NCBI GenBank assembly: GCA_031553235.1
Contig: JAVBLS010000043.1
Span: 1 to 64,000, forward strand
DNA length: 64,000 nucleotides
Source of the DNA: Frigididesulfovibrio sp031553235
GTDB lineage: Bacteria > Desulfobacterota > Desulfovibrionia > Desulfovibrionales > Desulfovibrionaceae
Direction of reading: 5' to 3'
Part shown: positions 55,719-64,000 of the stretch, piece by piece
Position numbering within the stretch: position 1 is the first letter of the stretch
How the letters are laid out: every line of letters starts with the position of its first letter
Position numbers and translations under genes: made by a program
Notes under the pieces: model-generated
What the model saw: the letters and a program-made list of their open reading frames with translations, nothing else
The model's database searches: none
What the model was told of the DNA's origin: nothing

Positions 55719-55970
55719 GATATCCTTCTTCGCGGCAGAGCCGCGCCGAACCGCCCCCGAAAGCGGGCGCCTTTATGAGTACAGGACTATGCCCCTTCTT
55801 TCAAGCCCGAGGCATGATAATGAGAAGAGCGCCGGGTCTGGCGCGCCGTCGGCTTTTGGCCGGAAAGCCTTGCAGGACGGTGAATGCCAAACAATTATAT
55901 AAGGAATATGGCATGAGCATAAAGTGGAAGAATGGAATGAGTTGATGGGGAGGCACGGGAAGAAAGGTAC
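55719..55970. other. Intergenic region, promoter of the GAF-mreB operon
   Basis: No gene. The AT-richer part at about 55880-55930 probably holds the promoter for the minus-strand GAF gene; no confident box assignment. Confidence 0.4.
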
Positions 55971-56004
55971 GAGCGAGGGCGGACCCTATGGTCTGCCCTC
56001 GCTC
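55971..56004. terminator. Hairpin behind the zinc-ribbon gene
   Basis: GAGCGAGGGCGGACC, loop TATG-like, GGTCTGCCCTCGCTC: 15-base stem with one wobble. No T run on the minus side, so it is termination-like or protective. Confidence 0.55.
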
Positions 56005-56037
56005 AAAACACGGCGCGCATGCCCGCTCAAGACGAGA

Positions 56038-56286
56038 TCACAGGTAATCCGGATCCACGGCGGCCGGTCCGTCGGCCAGGATCAACTTGATAAACTGCAC
56101 CGTGGCCGCATCGACCGGCACAATGGGAAACTTCTGCCGGCAAACGTCGCAGGTCATCATGGTGGGCCGGGTCGGCGCCACCAGGGGCAACTCCCGGTTG
56201 CAGTACGGGCAGGAGTAAAAAAAGACCATCTCCATACCCATGGGCTTGACCGGGTCCGGCGGGCGGTTGGGCTTCATGGGCTTCAC
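56038..56286 (-). CDS. Small zinc-ribbon protein
   Basis: 82 residues with one rubredoxin-knuckle-type pair, SCPYCNRELPLVAPTRPTMM followed by TCDVCRQKFPIVPVD (CxxC...CxxC), so one structural Zn is expected. Met/Pro/Lys-rich N-terminus. GTGA overlap with the gpmI stop means translational coupling; an ATG three codons later is possible. Function unknown, perhaps protein or RNA interaction. Confidence 0.75.
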   Translation of the reverse strand: MKPMKPNRPPDPVKPMGMEMVFFYSCPYCNRELPLVAPTRPTMMTCDVCRQKFPIVPVDAATVQFIKLILADGPAAVDPDYL

Positions 56287-57809
56287 ACCCCCTCCAGCAG
56301 GCTCTGCCCGGTCATTTCGGCCGGTTGGGGAATACCCATCAACTGCAGGACCGTGGGCGCGATGTCGGCCAGCTTGCCGCCGGAGCGCAGGGGTTTGCCC
56401 GGCGCGCCGACCTCGGCCACAACCAGGGCCACCGGGTTCTTGCTGTGCGCGGTCTGGGGCGTGCCCTCGGGCGTAAGCATCTCTTCGGCGTTGCCATGGT
56501 CCGCCGTGATCAGCAGGGTGCCGGCAACGGCGTGAACGGCCGCCCGAATGCGGCCCACGCAGACATCCACGGTCTCCACCGCGGCAATGACCGCCGGGAT
56601 GATTCCGGTGTGTCCGACCATGTCCATGTTGGCCAGGTTGCAGACCAGAAAATCGAAGCGCCCGCTCTTCAAGGCCTCCACCAGCCGGTCCGTGACTTCC
56701 ACGGCGCTCATCTGCGGCTTGAGGTCATAGGTGGGCACGTCGCGCGGCGAGGGCACCATGATGCGCTCTTCGCCGGGCAGGGGCTCTTCTACCCCGCCGT
56801 TGAAGAAATAGGTGACGTGGGCGTATTTTTCCGTTTCGGCGATGCGCAACTGGGCCATGCCCCGGCCGGAGATTATCGTGCCCAGGCCGTTGTCGAGCTC
56901 CTGCCGGGTGAAGGCTGCGGGCAGGGGAAAGGAAGCCTCGTAAGCGGTCATGGAGGCCAGGGCCGCGAGGTTGGGCCGCTCGCCCCGATCGAACTCCGCG
57001 AAGGAATCGTCAAACAGACAGCGGGTGATCTGGCGCACCCGGTCGGCCCGGAAGTTGAAGAGAAACACCCCGTCGCCCGAGGCGATACGCTGCATGGGCG
57101 TTCCGTCGGCCCTGATGATGACCCTGGGCCTGATGAATTCGTCGGTTTCGCCGGCCGCATAGGCCGCTTCCACAGCGGCGACGCCCGAGGCGGCCGTGCC
57201 GGCCGTGCCGTGGACCAGGGCGTTCCAGGCGGTCCGGGTGCGGTCCCAGCGCTTGTCGCGATCCATGGCGTAGTAGCGGCCTACGACCGTGGCGATTTGG
57301 CCGCCGTGATCCTCGAGGGCGCGCGTGAAGCCCAGACCGGAATGCGGGTCGGTGTCGCGGCCGTCCATGAAGGTGTGGACCACGGCCGGCACCCCGGCGG
57401 CCTTGGCCGCGTCCAGCAGGGCGAAAAGGTGGTGGATGTGGCTGTGCACCCCGCCGTCGGAAAGCAGCCCGAGCAGATGCAGCGTGCCGCCCGAGGCCCT
57501 GGTCTTGGCCAGGGTGTCCACAATGACCGGGTTGGCGGCGAACGAGCCGTCTTCCAGGGTGATGTCGATGCGGGTCATGTCCTGGTAGACCACCCGGCCG
57601 GCCCCGATGTTCATGTGCCCGACTTCGGAGTTGCCCATATAGCCTTTGGGCAGGCCGACCTCCCGGCCGGAGCAGGCCAGTTGGGTCTTGCCGGGCAGGG
57701 CGAGCAGGGCGTCGATATTCGGCGTCTTGGCCAGGGACACGGCGTTGCCCGGACCGGCGGGGGCCCGGCCCCAGCCGTCCAGGATCAACAATAAAGTGGG
57801 ATGGGGCAT
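56283..57809 (-). CDS. gpmI: 2,3-bisphosphoglycerate-independent phosphoglycerate mutase
   Basis: Glycolysis/gluconeogenesis: 3-PGA to 2-PGA through a phosphoserine. 508 residues. Metal/Ser motifs: LLLILDGWGRAPAGPGNAVS, GYMGNSEVGHMNIGAGRVVY with the nucleophilic Ser in NSEVGH, HTFMDGRDTDPHSG, FNFRADRVRQITR, CNLANMDMVGHTG and ITADHGNAEEM. ATG with GGAG at seven bases. It follows rsfS by four bases. Confidence 0.97.
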   Translation of the reverse strand: MPHPTLLLILDGWGRAPAGPGNAVSLAKTPNIDALLALPGKTQLACSGREVGLPKGYMGNSEVGHMNIGAGRVVYQDMTRIDITLEDGSFAANPVIVDTLAKTRASGGTLHLLGLLSDGGVHSHIHHLFALLDAAKAAGVPAVVHTFMDGRDTDPHSGLGFTRALEDHGGQIATVVGRYYAMDRDKRWDRTRTAWNALVHGTAGTAASGVAAVEAAYAAGETDEFIRPRVIIRADGTPMQRIASGDGVFLFNFRADRVRQITRCLFDDSFAEFDRGERPNLAALASMTAYEASFPLPAAFTRQELDNGLGTIISGRGMAQLRIAETEKYAHVTYFFNGGVEEPLPGEERIMVPSPRDVPTYDLKPQMSAVEVTDRLVEALKSGRFDFLVCNLANMDMVGHTGIIPAVIAAVETVDVCVGRIRAAVHAVAGTLLITADHGNAEEMLTPEGTPQTAHSKNPVALVVAEVGAPGKPLRSGGKLADIAPTVLQLMGIPQPAEMTGQSLLEGV

Positions 57810-57813
57810 GAGA

Positions 57814-58194
57814 TTACTCCTCACGCTTGTCCAGGAGAATCGGGGCCGTGGGCCAGAGCGTGTCGAGGCGATAGAGCTCCCGGCTCTCGGGCAAAAAGAT
57901 ATGCACGGCCACGTCGTTCAGATCCAGCAGAATCCAACTGCCCACGCCGTAGCCTTCCATGCCCAGATACTCCCAGCGCTGCTGCCGGCAGTATTCGAGC
58001 ACATAATCGGCCAGGCCCTGGGCGTGACGCACCGAAGTGGCCCCGGTCACAACGGCCGCCTCCACCGGCGCGTCCAGGCCGGAAAGATCAAACGCCACCG
58101 GGCGGACGGCTTTTTTCTCCAGCAGGCGTTCGACAATCTGCAGGGTTTTTTGGGCAAAAGAAAGAACGACGGGTTGTTGCTGTGCTTGGGCCAT
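57814..58194 (-). CDS. rsfS: Ribosomal silencing factor RsfS
   Basis: 126-residue RsfS/YbeB protein that binds uL14 and blocks subunit joining in starvation. FDLSGLDAPVEAAVVTGATS, GYGVGSWILLDLNDVAVHIF and LPESRELYRLDTLWP are family blocks. ATG at 58194 was chosen at the usual N-terminus. Operon rsfS-gpmI-zinc ribbon. Confidence 0.95.
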   Translation of the reverse strand: MAQAQQQPVVLSFAQKTLQIVERLLEKKAVRPVAFDLSGLDAPVEAAVVTGATSVRHAQGLADYVLEYCRQQRWEYLGMEGYGVGSWILLDLNDVAVHIFLPESRELYRLDTLWPTAPILLDKREE

Positions 58195-58568
58195 GGTTCC
58201 TCTGGCGTTGATGGTGTGTTCGACGAATACTATAGCGCACGATCCCCCGCTCGGCAAATCCACTCCACGCCGTATGCGCGCTTTGGGGGAGATTGCGACT
58301 TTGCCTCAAACCTCGCCGGCGGGGTGCGGGCGGGATTGGGAGGGCCGCAGCGCAATTGGACCACAGGGTGGCGGTGGGGATGGTGCGGCGTCAGACGCGG
58401 AAAGCAAGTTTTTTGCGATGGGTTGGGCTCTTCGGCCCCGCCCCGGAGCGAAAAACGGCGCCCGACAAAGTATCGCGCCACATCATCCACACCATCAGGG
58501 CATTTACATTCAATGCGCCCGGTGATAGCAAAGCCTTTCCGCAACTGCACCGGCCGTGGGAGGACATC
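58195..58568. other. Intergenic region between divergent genes
   Basis: 374 bases with no credible gene; open frames entering from either side lack coding character. It must hold promoters for rsfS (minus) and for the small gene at 58569 (plus), but no strong box pair was found. Confidence 0.4.
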
Positions 58569-58952
58569 ATGGACGCCGAATCCGTCTTTACTCCGGAATG
58601 GACCCGCGAGGCTTTTCCCCCCGAGACCACGGACGCTTTTTTTGATGCCTTGTTCGGCGATGCCGAGGAAGGCGCCTATGACATTGCCTTGCGCTTTGTG
58701 CGCGCGGGCAAGGGAAGCCTGGAGTTTGCCCTGGATCTGCACCAGCGCGGCGGCAAATGTCTGGTCTGCAACTTGACCTACGGGTTGCCGCAGGTCTTTG
58801 CCCGCCACCCGGTGATCAATCTGAAGGGGCTGGTGGAAAAAATCTGCCGGGCCGTGGGCGCCGACCCGGCCAAGAGTGCCTGGGAAGTGGGCTCGACCAA
58901 AGAAATTTCCAACGCTCTGCACTGCGTACCGCTGACGATCACTCTCGGTTAG
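58569..58952 (+). CDS. Unrecognised 127-residue protein
   Basis: MDAESVFTPEWTREAFPPET, TDAFFDALFGDAEEGAYDIA, LRFVRAGKGSLEFALDLHQR, GGKCLVCNLTYGLPQVFARH and an end TLG. An isolated CxxC (CLVC) in a compact acidic domain. Good ribosome site (GGGAGG) and natural composition. Family not recognised. Its last 14 bases overlap, tail to tail, the end of the hybrid kinase gene. Confidence 0.75.
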   Translation: MDAESVFTPEWTREAFPPETTDAFFDALFGDAEEGAYDIALRFVRAGKGSLEFALDLHQRGGKCLVCNLTYGLPQVFARHPVINLKGLVEKICRAVGADPAKSAWEVGSTKEISNALHCVPLTITLG

Positions 58953-61635
58953 AGGCCGCCCCTCCAATTGAATATCCGGAGCCGGTCCCCAAGGGGGTGT
59001 CGTCCGAGGGCCTGTTTCCGTTCCCCAACAGGCGGACCAGTTTGCGGGTGAGATCCTGCAGGTCGATGGGCTTGGTGACGTGGTCGTCCATGCCGGCCGC
59101 CAGACTTTTGTCGCGGTCTTCCTGCATGGCATGGGCGGTCATGGCGATTACCGGCAGATTGCGCACCCCGGGGCGGCCGTGGGCCCGCAGCAGACGGGTG
59201 GCGGTGAGGCCGTCCATTTCCGGCATCTGAATGTCCATAAGAATGCCGTCGACGTCTTCCTTTTCCAGAATATCCAAGGCTTCGCGTCCGTTGACCGCGG
59301 TCAGGGCCTGAACTCCGAGACCATCCAGCAGGGCCATGGCGATCTCGCGGTTGATCTCGTTGTCTTCCGCCAAAAGCACCCGCCGGCCGATCAGGACGGA
59401 GGTATCCACCTCGTCTGCGGGGCCGGTCTGCATTCCGGCTTCGGTCGTCCGGCTCAGGGGCAGGGTGAAGCTGAAGCGGCTGCCCGCGCCCGGGGTACTT
59501 TCCACCTCAAGGGTGCCGCCCATCATTTCAACCAGCAGCTTGGAGATGACCAGGCCAAGACCGGTGCCGCCATATTTGCGGGTGGTGGAAACATCGGCCT
59601 GGACAAAAGGCCGGAACAGTCCGGCCAACTGGCCGGCGGTCATGCCCACGCCCGTGTCGGTGACGGCAAAATGCACCGGGAACGCCTCGGAATTGTCTGC
59701 GGCCGGGGCGATACTCAAGATCACCCGGCCTTTTTCAGTGAATTTGAAGGCGTTGCCGCAGAGGTTCAAAAGCACCTGAGAAAGGCGCAACGAGTCGCCC
59801 GTGAGCATGGCGGGCACGGCCGGGTCGCGCTCAAGGACGAATTCCAGGCCTTTGGCCTCGGCCTGGGGCTGAAATAGATCACGCAGGGTGGTCAGCAGGT
59901 CGTCGAGGACAAAGGGCGTCGGTTCCAGACGCATCTGGCCGCTTTCAATCTTGGAAAAATCAAGAATATCGTTGATTACCCCAAGCAGGATTTTGGCCGA
60001 GGCCTCGATTTTCGTCAGATATTGGCGTTGTTCCGGGGGCGGCGACTGGGCCAGGGCCAGGTGGGTGAGCCCGAGCACTCCGTTCATGGGGGTGCGGATT
60101 TCGTGGCTCATGCGGGCCAGAAAATCGCTTTTGGCCCGCCCGGCCGATTCGGCCTGCTCCTTGGCCCGGCGCAGGCTTTCTTCGGCCTGTTTCTGGGTGC
60201 GCATGTCGCGCACGTAGCTGAGCAGCACGGGTTTGCCGCGCAATTCCAGGCGCAGGCGGGTGACTTCACAGGGGATTGGCTCGCCGTGGACGTCGCGATA
60301 GGTGTGCTCCATGCGCACCACCCCGCGCTCCAGTACCAGGCGGTACTCCTGGCGGCGGCGCTCCTCGCCGAGGAAGCCGAGTTCCGCCTGCCTGGCCCGG
60401 ATCTCGTCGATGTCCCGCACCCCCAGCAAGGCCAGGAACCCCGGCCCGGCCGAGATGATTCCGTCTTCGTTCCAGATTACGTAGCCGTCGGGCGAGGCCT
60501 GGAACACCGCGCGCATGATCTCTTCCAGGTCGCGCTTGCCGGCCGAGTCTTCTTCCAACTGCGAGGTATGCCGGTAAAGCTCGCTCAAGTGGGTGCTGAA
60601 GCGGTCCAGCAGTCCGGCTACCTCGGCCAGCTCACGGATGCGGATGTCGGGCATTTCCACATGCAGGTCGCCCTGTTGGATTTCCTCAAGCTTTTTGGCC
60701 GTCCAGCGCAGGGGCTTGACGATGGCCTTGTGCAGGACGAGCAGATACAAGCCCAGGGCGAAAATACCGCAGGTAAAGATGAAGCGGGTGCGCGCATGGG
60801 CCGTCAAGGCCGAGGCCTTGATGGCTGTGAGCGACGCGGCGCCCGCCGCTTCGGCGCCCGCGCCGATTCTGTCGCGCAGTTCGCGGATGGCCGTGTCCAC
60901 CTCGTGCCAGAGCTCTTCGGCATCGGCGCGCATCTTGCGGTAGCTTTCCCAGTCGGCGGCGTAGTCGGCGCTCAAGGCTTTGAGCCGGTTGCAGTGGGCC
61001 GTGCCTGCCGGCGAGGCTCCAGCCAGACGCCGGCACAAGGCCTCCACGGCGGTGCGCTGATCCGGCGGCGGCGGTGGCGGCGCCCCGGTTTTGGCATCGA
61101 TGAACATTTCGCGTTGCCCGGCCAGGGTGTCGAGCAGCGGCCGCTCCACATCGCCCGCATCGGGCCGCAGTTCCATCAGCAGGTCGGAAAGCTCCAGGGC
61201 GCGGGTGAAAAGCTCGTTACGGGAGGTCTGGGCCTTGTCTTTCAGTCTGGCCAGGGCGGTGATCATGGAAGAGGCGCGCTGCACTGCGGCGTAAAAGTCG
61301 GGGTCGCGATCAAACACCGATTCGGCGGCCATGGCCTGGGCATTGATGCGGGCGTTGCGCCGCAGAGAAGGATCTTCGGCGGCATAGACCACCTCGGCAT
61401 TGCGGCGCAGGCTTTCGATATGGATGAAGGTGCGCTGGTTCTGCAACAGCTCGGGCAGGCTTTCCTGCTCAATGCTGGTGGCCAGGCGCGAGATGTCGTC
61501 GATGTTGTCAAGTCCTTCCTGGCTGATCCAGAGAAACAGCAACAGCACCGCACCCGAGCAGAGCGTCAGAAAGAGGCTGATGGACAGCCGAAAGGGGCCA
61601 CGCCGGGCCGGGGACGGGAGAGTGTTCTCGGACAT
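58939..61635 (-). CDS. Hybrid sensor histidine kinase with PAS and one receiver
   Basis: 898-residue membrane kinase. TM1 (about 15-37), a long helical periplasmic domain (about 40-280), TM2 (about 284-303), HAMP (to about 360), PAS (about 370-480; ASPDGYVIWNEDGIISAGPG), HisKA with His511 in RMSHEIRTPMNG, HATPase (RKYGGTGLGLVI), and receiver (LMDIQMPEMDG; HVTKPID). No Hpt, so the phosphate must pass to a separate Hpt protein. It starts seven bases after the binding-protein gene, in operon with two binding proteins that may present ligands to it. Confidence 0.92.
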   Translation of the reverse strand: MSENTLPSPARRGPFRLSISLFLTLCSGAVLLLFLWISQEGLDNIDDISRLATSIEQESLPELLQNQRTFIHIESLRRNAEVVYAAEDPSLRRNARINAQAMAAESVFDRDPDFYAAVQRASSMITALARLKDKAQTSRNELFTRALELSDLLMELRPDAGDVERPLLDTLAGQREMFIDAKTGAPPPPPPDQRTAVEALCRRLAGASPAGTAHCNRLKALSADYAADWESYRKMRADAEELWHEVDTAIRELRDRIGAGAEAAGAASLTAIKASALTAHARTRFIFTCGIFALGLYLLVLHKAIVKPLRWTAKKLEEIQQGDLHVEMPDIRIRELAEVAGLLDRFSTHLSELYRHTSQLEEDSAGKRDLEEIMRAVFQASPDGYVIWNEDGIISAGPGFLALLGVRDIDEIRARQAELGFLGEERRRQEYRLVLERGVVRMEHTYRDVHGEPIPCEVTRLRLELRGKPVLLSYVRDMRTQKQAEESLRRAKEQAESAGRAKSDFLARMSHEIRTPMNGVLGLTHLALAQSPPPEQRQYLTKIEASAKILLGVINDILDFSKIESGQMRLEPTPFVLDDLLTTLRDLFQPQAEAKGLEFVLERDPAVPAMLTGDSLRLSQVLLNLCGNAFKFTEKGRVILSIAPAADNSEAFPVHFAVTDTGVGMTAGQLAGLFRPFVQADVSTTRKYGGTGLGLVISKLLVEMMGGTLEVESTPGAGSRFSFTLPLSRTTEAGMQTGPADEVDTSVLIGRRVLLAEDNEINREIAMALLDGLGVQALTAVNGREALDILEKEDVDGILMDIQMPEMDGLTATRLLRAHGRPGVRNLPVIAMTAHAMQEDRDKSLAAGMDDHVTKPIDLQDLTRKLVRLLGNGNRPSDDTPLGTGSGYSIGGAASNRE

Positions 61636-61641
61636 AACTTT

Positions 61642-62394
61642 TTAGTATATGTTGAAGTCAAAGTACTTCCGGTTGATGCGCGCGTATTCTCCGTTTTGCC
61701 TGATGGCCTCGAGGGCCTTGTTCAGGTCGTCGACGACCTGCGGGAGTTTTTTGGACACGGCGATGTAAGACGGGCCGGAAAGCTCGGCATCCTGCACCGG
61801 TCCACCGACGACCTCAAAGGCGTCGCCGGCCGGGGTTTTCAGAAAGGCGAAGCCGGGCAGGCCTTCCACCAGAGCCACCGTTGTTTTGCCGTCGCGAAGA
61901 TCGGCCATGAGACCTTCAAATTCCGGCAGCGTCAGCAGTTCGGTCTTGGGGTAGGCCCGGCGCATATAGGCCTCTTGGGCCGAGCCGGTTTGCACCCCCG
62001 CAACCTTGCCCGCCAGGCCGTCAGGAGAGACGTCGGCCCCGGCGCCCGCCTTTTCCAGAAAAACGCTGTGCGAGCGGTAGTACCTGTCGGTGAAGTTTAC
62101 CAGTTGCAAACGCTCTTCTGTGTTGCCAAAGCCGGCCACGGCAATGTCGATGTCTCCCCGGACAATGCCGGGCAGGATATCGTCAAAGGGCACGCCGGAA
62201 ACGATGCATTCACGTTTCATTCGGGCGCACAGGGCCTTGGCGATATCCACATCAAAACCGGTCAGGTTGCCTTGGGCGTCGATAAAGCCGAAAGGTGGGT
62301 ACTGGGCGTCCACGGCGACACGCAACGGCCCTTCGGCCGCAACGCCCGCCCCGGCCAAAAACAGAAACAGAAAAGCGGTGGTAAAAAAGCGCAT
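61642..62394 (-). CDS. Periplasmic amino-acid-type binding protein, second paralogue
   Basis: 250 residues, signal peptide MRFFTTAFLFLFLAGAGVAA, SBP_bac_3 fold: VAVDAQYPPFGFIDAQGNLT, GFDVDIAKALCARMKRECIV, GNTEERLQLVNFTDRYYRSH. Cys pair CARMKREC is shared with its neighbour. C-terminal NGEYARINRKYFDFNIY is nearly identical in the paralogue. No permease genes follow; the next gene is the hybrid kinase. Either a sensor co-receptor or an uptake protein with a distant permease. Confidence 0.88.
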   Translation of the reverse strand: MRFFTTAFLFLFLAGAGVAAEGPLRVAVDAQYPPFGFIDAQGNLTGFDVDIAKALCARMKRECIVSGVPFDDILPGIVRGDIDIAVAGFGNTEERLQLVNFTDRYYRSHSVFLEKAGAGADVSPDGLAGKVAGVQTGSAQEAYMRRAYPKTELLTLPEFEGLMADLRDGKTTVALVEGLPGFAFLKTPAGDAFEVVGGPVQDAELSGPSYIAVSKKLPQVVDDLNKALEAIRQNGEYARINRKYFDFNIY

Positions 62395-62432
62395 GGTGTC
62401 CCCCTTTTGCCCTCCCCCGAGAGCCCGGCGAT

Positions 62433-63251
62433 TTAGTACACGTTGAACTCGAAATACTTGCGGTTAATCTTGGCGTATTCGCCGTTACGCACGATTTCTT
62501 TGATGGCCTTGTTGATCTGTTCGCGCAACTCCGTTTGGCTTTTGGCCACAGCCATGTGGGCCGAGGTGGCCACCTCGGCGCCGGTCACCGGGTCGCCCAG
62601 GGTTTCCAGACCGGAGCCCAGCGGGCTTTTGAGCAGGGTATAGCCGGGCAGGCCATCCACCAGGATAATGTCGACTTCTCCCCGTTGCAGGCCGGCAAAC
62701 AGTTTCTCAAAGTCCGCCCTAGGTACCAGAACAATTTCTTGCCCATAGGCTTTGCGCAGGTGTTCCTCCTGGATGGAGCCGGGCTGGACGCCGACCCTTT
62801 TCCCGGCCATGGCCGCGAGATCCAGGCCTTTCACGGTCCCGGGCTTTTCAATGAAGATGCTTTGGGAGCGGAAATAGTGGTCGGTAAAATCCACAAGCTT
62901 CTGCCGCTCGGGAGTGATCCCCAGCCCTAGGGCCAGGAGATCGATTTTGCCGGCGACCAGCGCCGGGAGCAGTTCCTCAAAGTCCATGGGCAGGAACTCG
63001 CATTCCCGCTGCATACAGGCGCACAGGGCCTTGGCGATGTCCACGTCGAAGCCGGTGAGCCGGCCCTGTTCGTCGACATAGGCAAAAGGCCTGTATCCTT
63101 TTTCAACCCCGACACGCAAAATGTCTTTTTCCGCGGCGCGTGCCGTTGCCGGGAGCAGGGTGAGGCACAGGAATAGACAGGCCGGCAGCGCGCGCAACGC
63201 GAGGCGTCTTATTGGCTCAAGGGGCCAAAGAGGGTCTGGGCAAAGGTACAT
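62433..63251 (-). CDS. Periplasmic amino-acid-type binding protein, first paralogue
   Basis: 272 residues, SBP_bac_3 fold. Signal region RLALRALPACLFLCLTLLPA, then VGVEKGYRPFAYVDEQGRLT, GFDVDIAKALCACMQRECEF, ITPERQKLVDFTDHYFRSQS, and the end NGEYAKINRKYFEFNVY. The start at MYLCPDPLWP has AAGGAG; the extended frame upstream is not supported. A tandem duplicate of the next gene and probable head of the operon. Confidence 0.87.
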   Translation of the reverse strand: MYLCPDPLWPLEPIRRLALRALPACLFLCLTLLPATARAAEKDILRVGVEKGYRPFAYVDEQGRLTGFDVDIAKALCACMQRECEFLPMDFEELLPALVAGKIDLLALGLGITPERQKLVDFTDHYFRSQSIFIEKPGTVKGLDLAAMAGKRVGVQPGSIQEEHLRKAYGQEIVLVPRADFEKLFAGLQRGEVDIILVDGLPGYTLLKSPLGSGLETLGDPVTGAEVATSAHMAVAKSQTELREQINKAIKEIVRNGEYAKINRKYFEFNVY

Positions 63252-63519
63252 GCCGTCTCCTTGGGGTCTCGGCTCCGCCCTGCGGAAAACCGTCTTTCCG
63301 GCCAGGACCGCGGCGGCCGACAAGTGTGCAGGGACGCGCCGGACGCGACAATCACTACATACAATCAAATACGCCATCCGGAATGCTGGAGTCAAATGGA
63401 AAAGACTTCTTGCGTTCTTCAATATCGCAACGCCGGCCCGACCGGCGGCCGAAAGATTGCGGCGGAGCCACGCCGTGCATGACTCCGCCGCATCAGAAGC
63501 GGGGGATTCCCGAGGGTTG
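63252..63519. other. Intergenic region upstream of the binding-protein operon
   Basis: No gene seen. Together with repeat C it separates the partial coiled-coil gene from the operon; it should contain the operon promoter, but no strong boxes were found. Confidence 0.4.
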
Positions 63520-63594
63520 GAGCCGTTTAACGTTGAAAAAGTTGAACGGCTCTGCCGGGATTTGTCTGCAAATCCCGGCCATGAGATGTTCTAA
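63520..63594 (-). repeat. Stem-loop repeat C (hybrid of A and B end modules)
   Basis: 75 bases with two hairpins: GAGCCGTTTAAC facing GTTGAACGGCTC (resembles the end hairpin of repeat B) and GCCGGGATTTG-TCTG-CAAATCCCGGC (resembles the inner hairpin of repeat A). It ends GAGATGTTCTA, resembling the A terminus; that CTA is the stop codon (TAG) of the adjoining gene. Confidence 0.75.
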
Positions 63595-64000
63595 AATCCA
63601 AAGCCGTCGTTGCTCGCACCCGAAGACCCGAAGCCGAAGTCGTCGGGCGGGGCGGCGGTGGCGCCGTCGTCGAACGCGGCCGGAGCGGCCGCAGCTTCGG
63701 CGCCGGCGGTTCCGGCCACGGCGGCACCGGCCGCGCCCACGGGCAGGGCGGCCAGAGCGTCTTTCACCGCGCGCGAGACAAGATCCTTGACACTCTGCTC
63801 AAGGTCTTTCTCATCGATGGCCACTTTGCCGCTGTAACCGGCCAGTTCGCTTTTGAGCTTGGAGATCTCTTCGCTCAGGGCCTTGTTCTTCTCTTCAAAC
63901 TGGGCGACCTTTTTTTCCAGATCCGCGGCCTTGGCCTTGAAGGGAGCCATGGTCTTCACCTCGGCCTGGGCCGCGTCGGCTGCGGCCCGTCTCTCTTCAG
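63591..64000 (-). CDS. Coiled-coil protein, N-terminus outside window
   Basis: About 136 C-terminal residues. The frame is open to the window edge (EERRAAADAAQAEVKTMAPF), so the true start is beyond 64000. A coiled coil (KAKAADLEKKVAQFEEKNKA, LSEEISKLKSELAGYSGK) is followed by a short helix (DLEQSVKDLVSRAVKDALAA), an Ala/Gly-rich linker and a tail with repeated GFGF-like ends (DDFGFGSSGASNDGFGF). Not recognised; perhaps envelope or polar scaffold. The stop codon coincides with the edge of repeat C. Confidence 0.7.
   Translation of the reverse strand, partial: EERRAAADAAQAEVKTMAPFKAKAADLEKKVAQFEEKNKALSEEISKLKSELAGYSGKVAIDEKDLEQSVKDLVSRAVKDALAALPVGAAGAAVAGTAGAEAAAAPAAFDDGATAAPPDDFGFGSSGASNDGFGF

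Noticed and set aside
58195..58568. Extended N-terminus for the 127-residue gene
   Set aside because: The upstream in-frame sequence is Arg/Pro-rich shadow text, while a strong ribosome site precedes the ATG at 58569.

Overview
This GC-rich window reads as chromosomal DNA of a Desulfovibrio-like sulfate reducer (Desulfovibrionales). The basis is protein families and gene order: recA-alaS, zapB-zapA-6S RNA-rny, a flavoredoxin next to dapB, a GAF protein in front of mreB, cbiMQO, several very large hybrid histidine kinases, and a chemoreceptor with a Cys/His-rich PAS domain. Most genes lie on the minus strand. No tRNA, rRNA, CRISPR, prophage or transposase gene was seen. The taxonomic call is inference.

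Layout. 1-1.7 kb: 3' part of the gene of a methyl-accepting chemotaxis protein. 2.2-7 kb: a CntK/DapF-like racemase, rny, 6S RNA, zapA, a zapB-like gene, glmU. 7.2-9 kb (plus): an RluA-type pseudouridine synthase overlapping bioB. 9-13.5 kb: a hybrid kinase with a periplasmic CxxCH haem motif, followed by an HD-GYP response regulator. 13.8-17.6 kb: alaS, recA. 17.7-18.7 kb: a gene graveyard (APC permease tail, acetamidase/formamidase tail, CorA tail) around two tandem copies of a palindromic repeat. 18.7-20.8 kb: cbiMQO with a clear promoter. 21-23.5 kb: a DJ-1/PfpI protein and a FlgO-type cell-envelope cluster. 23.8-29 kb: a CHASE4 hybrid kinase and nadE, whose glutaminase nucleophile appears replaced by Gly. 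29-40.6 kb: housekeeping and metabolism (dapB, flavoredoxin, thioesterase, miaA, coaD, rsmD, M18 aminopeptidase, acyltransferase, rarA, DinB-like, rsmE, a sugar-binding protein, gcvT). 40.8-45 kb: an unrecognised 578-residue protein and phoB-pstB-phoU. 45-49.2 kb: a 3'-5' exonuclease, two glycosyltransferases and a lipoprotein. 49.8-52.1 kb: an NADP-type secondary alcohol dehydrogenase and a beta-barrel protein. 52.3-58.2 kb: rnpB, an inositol monophosphatase, mreB, the GAF protein, a zinc ribbon, gpmI, rsfS. 58.6-63.3 kb: a conserved-looking small protein, a third hybrid kinase and two paralogous periplasmic binding proteins. The window ends inside a coiled-coil gene.

Themes. Signalling is dense: three hybrid kinases with different periplasmic parts (haem-like, CHASE4, four-helix-like), one HD-GYP output, PhoB and a chemoreceptor. 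Cell shape and division genes (mreB, zapA, zapB-like) and RNA genes (6S, RNase P, rny) are spread between them.

The most distinctive signal is a modular family of short stem-loop repeats (A x4, B x4, C x1). The types appear to exchange end modules: C looks like one end of A joined to one end of B. They sit exactly at stop codons, supply a start codon in one gene, and lie between truncated genes.
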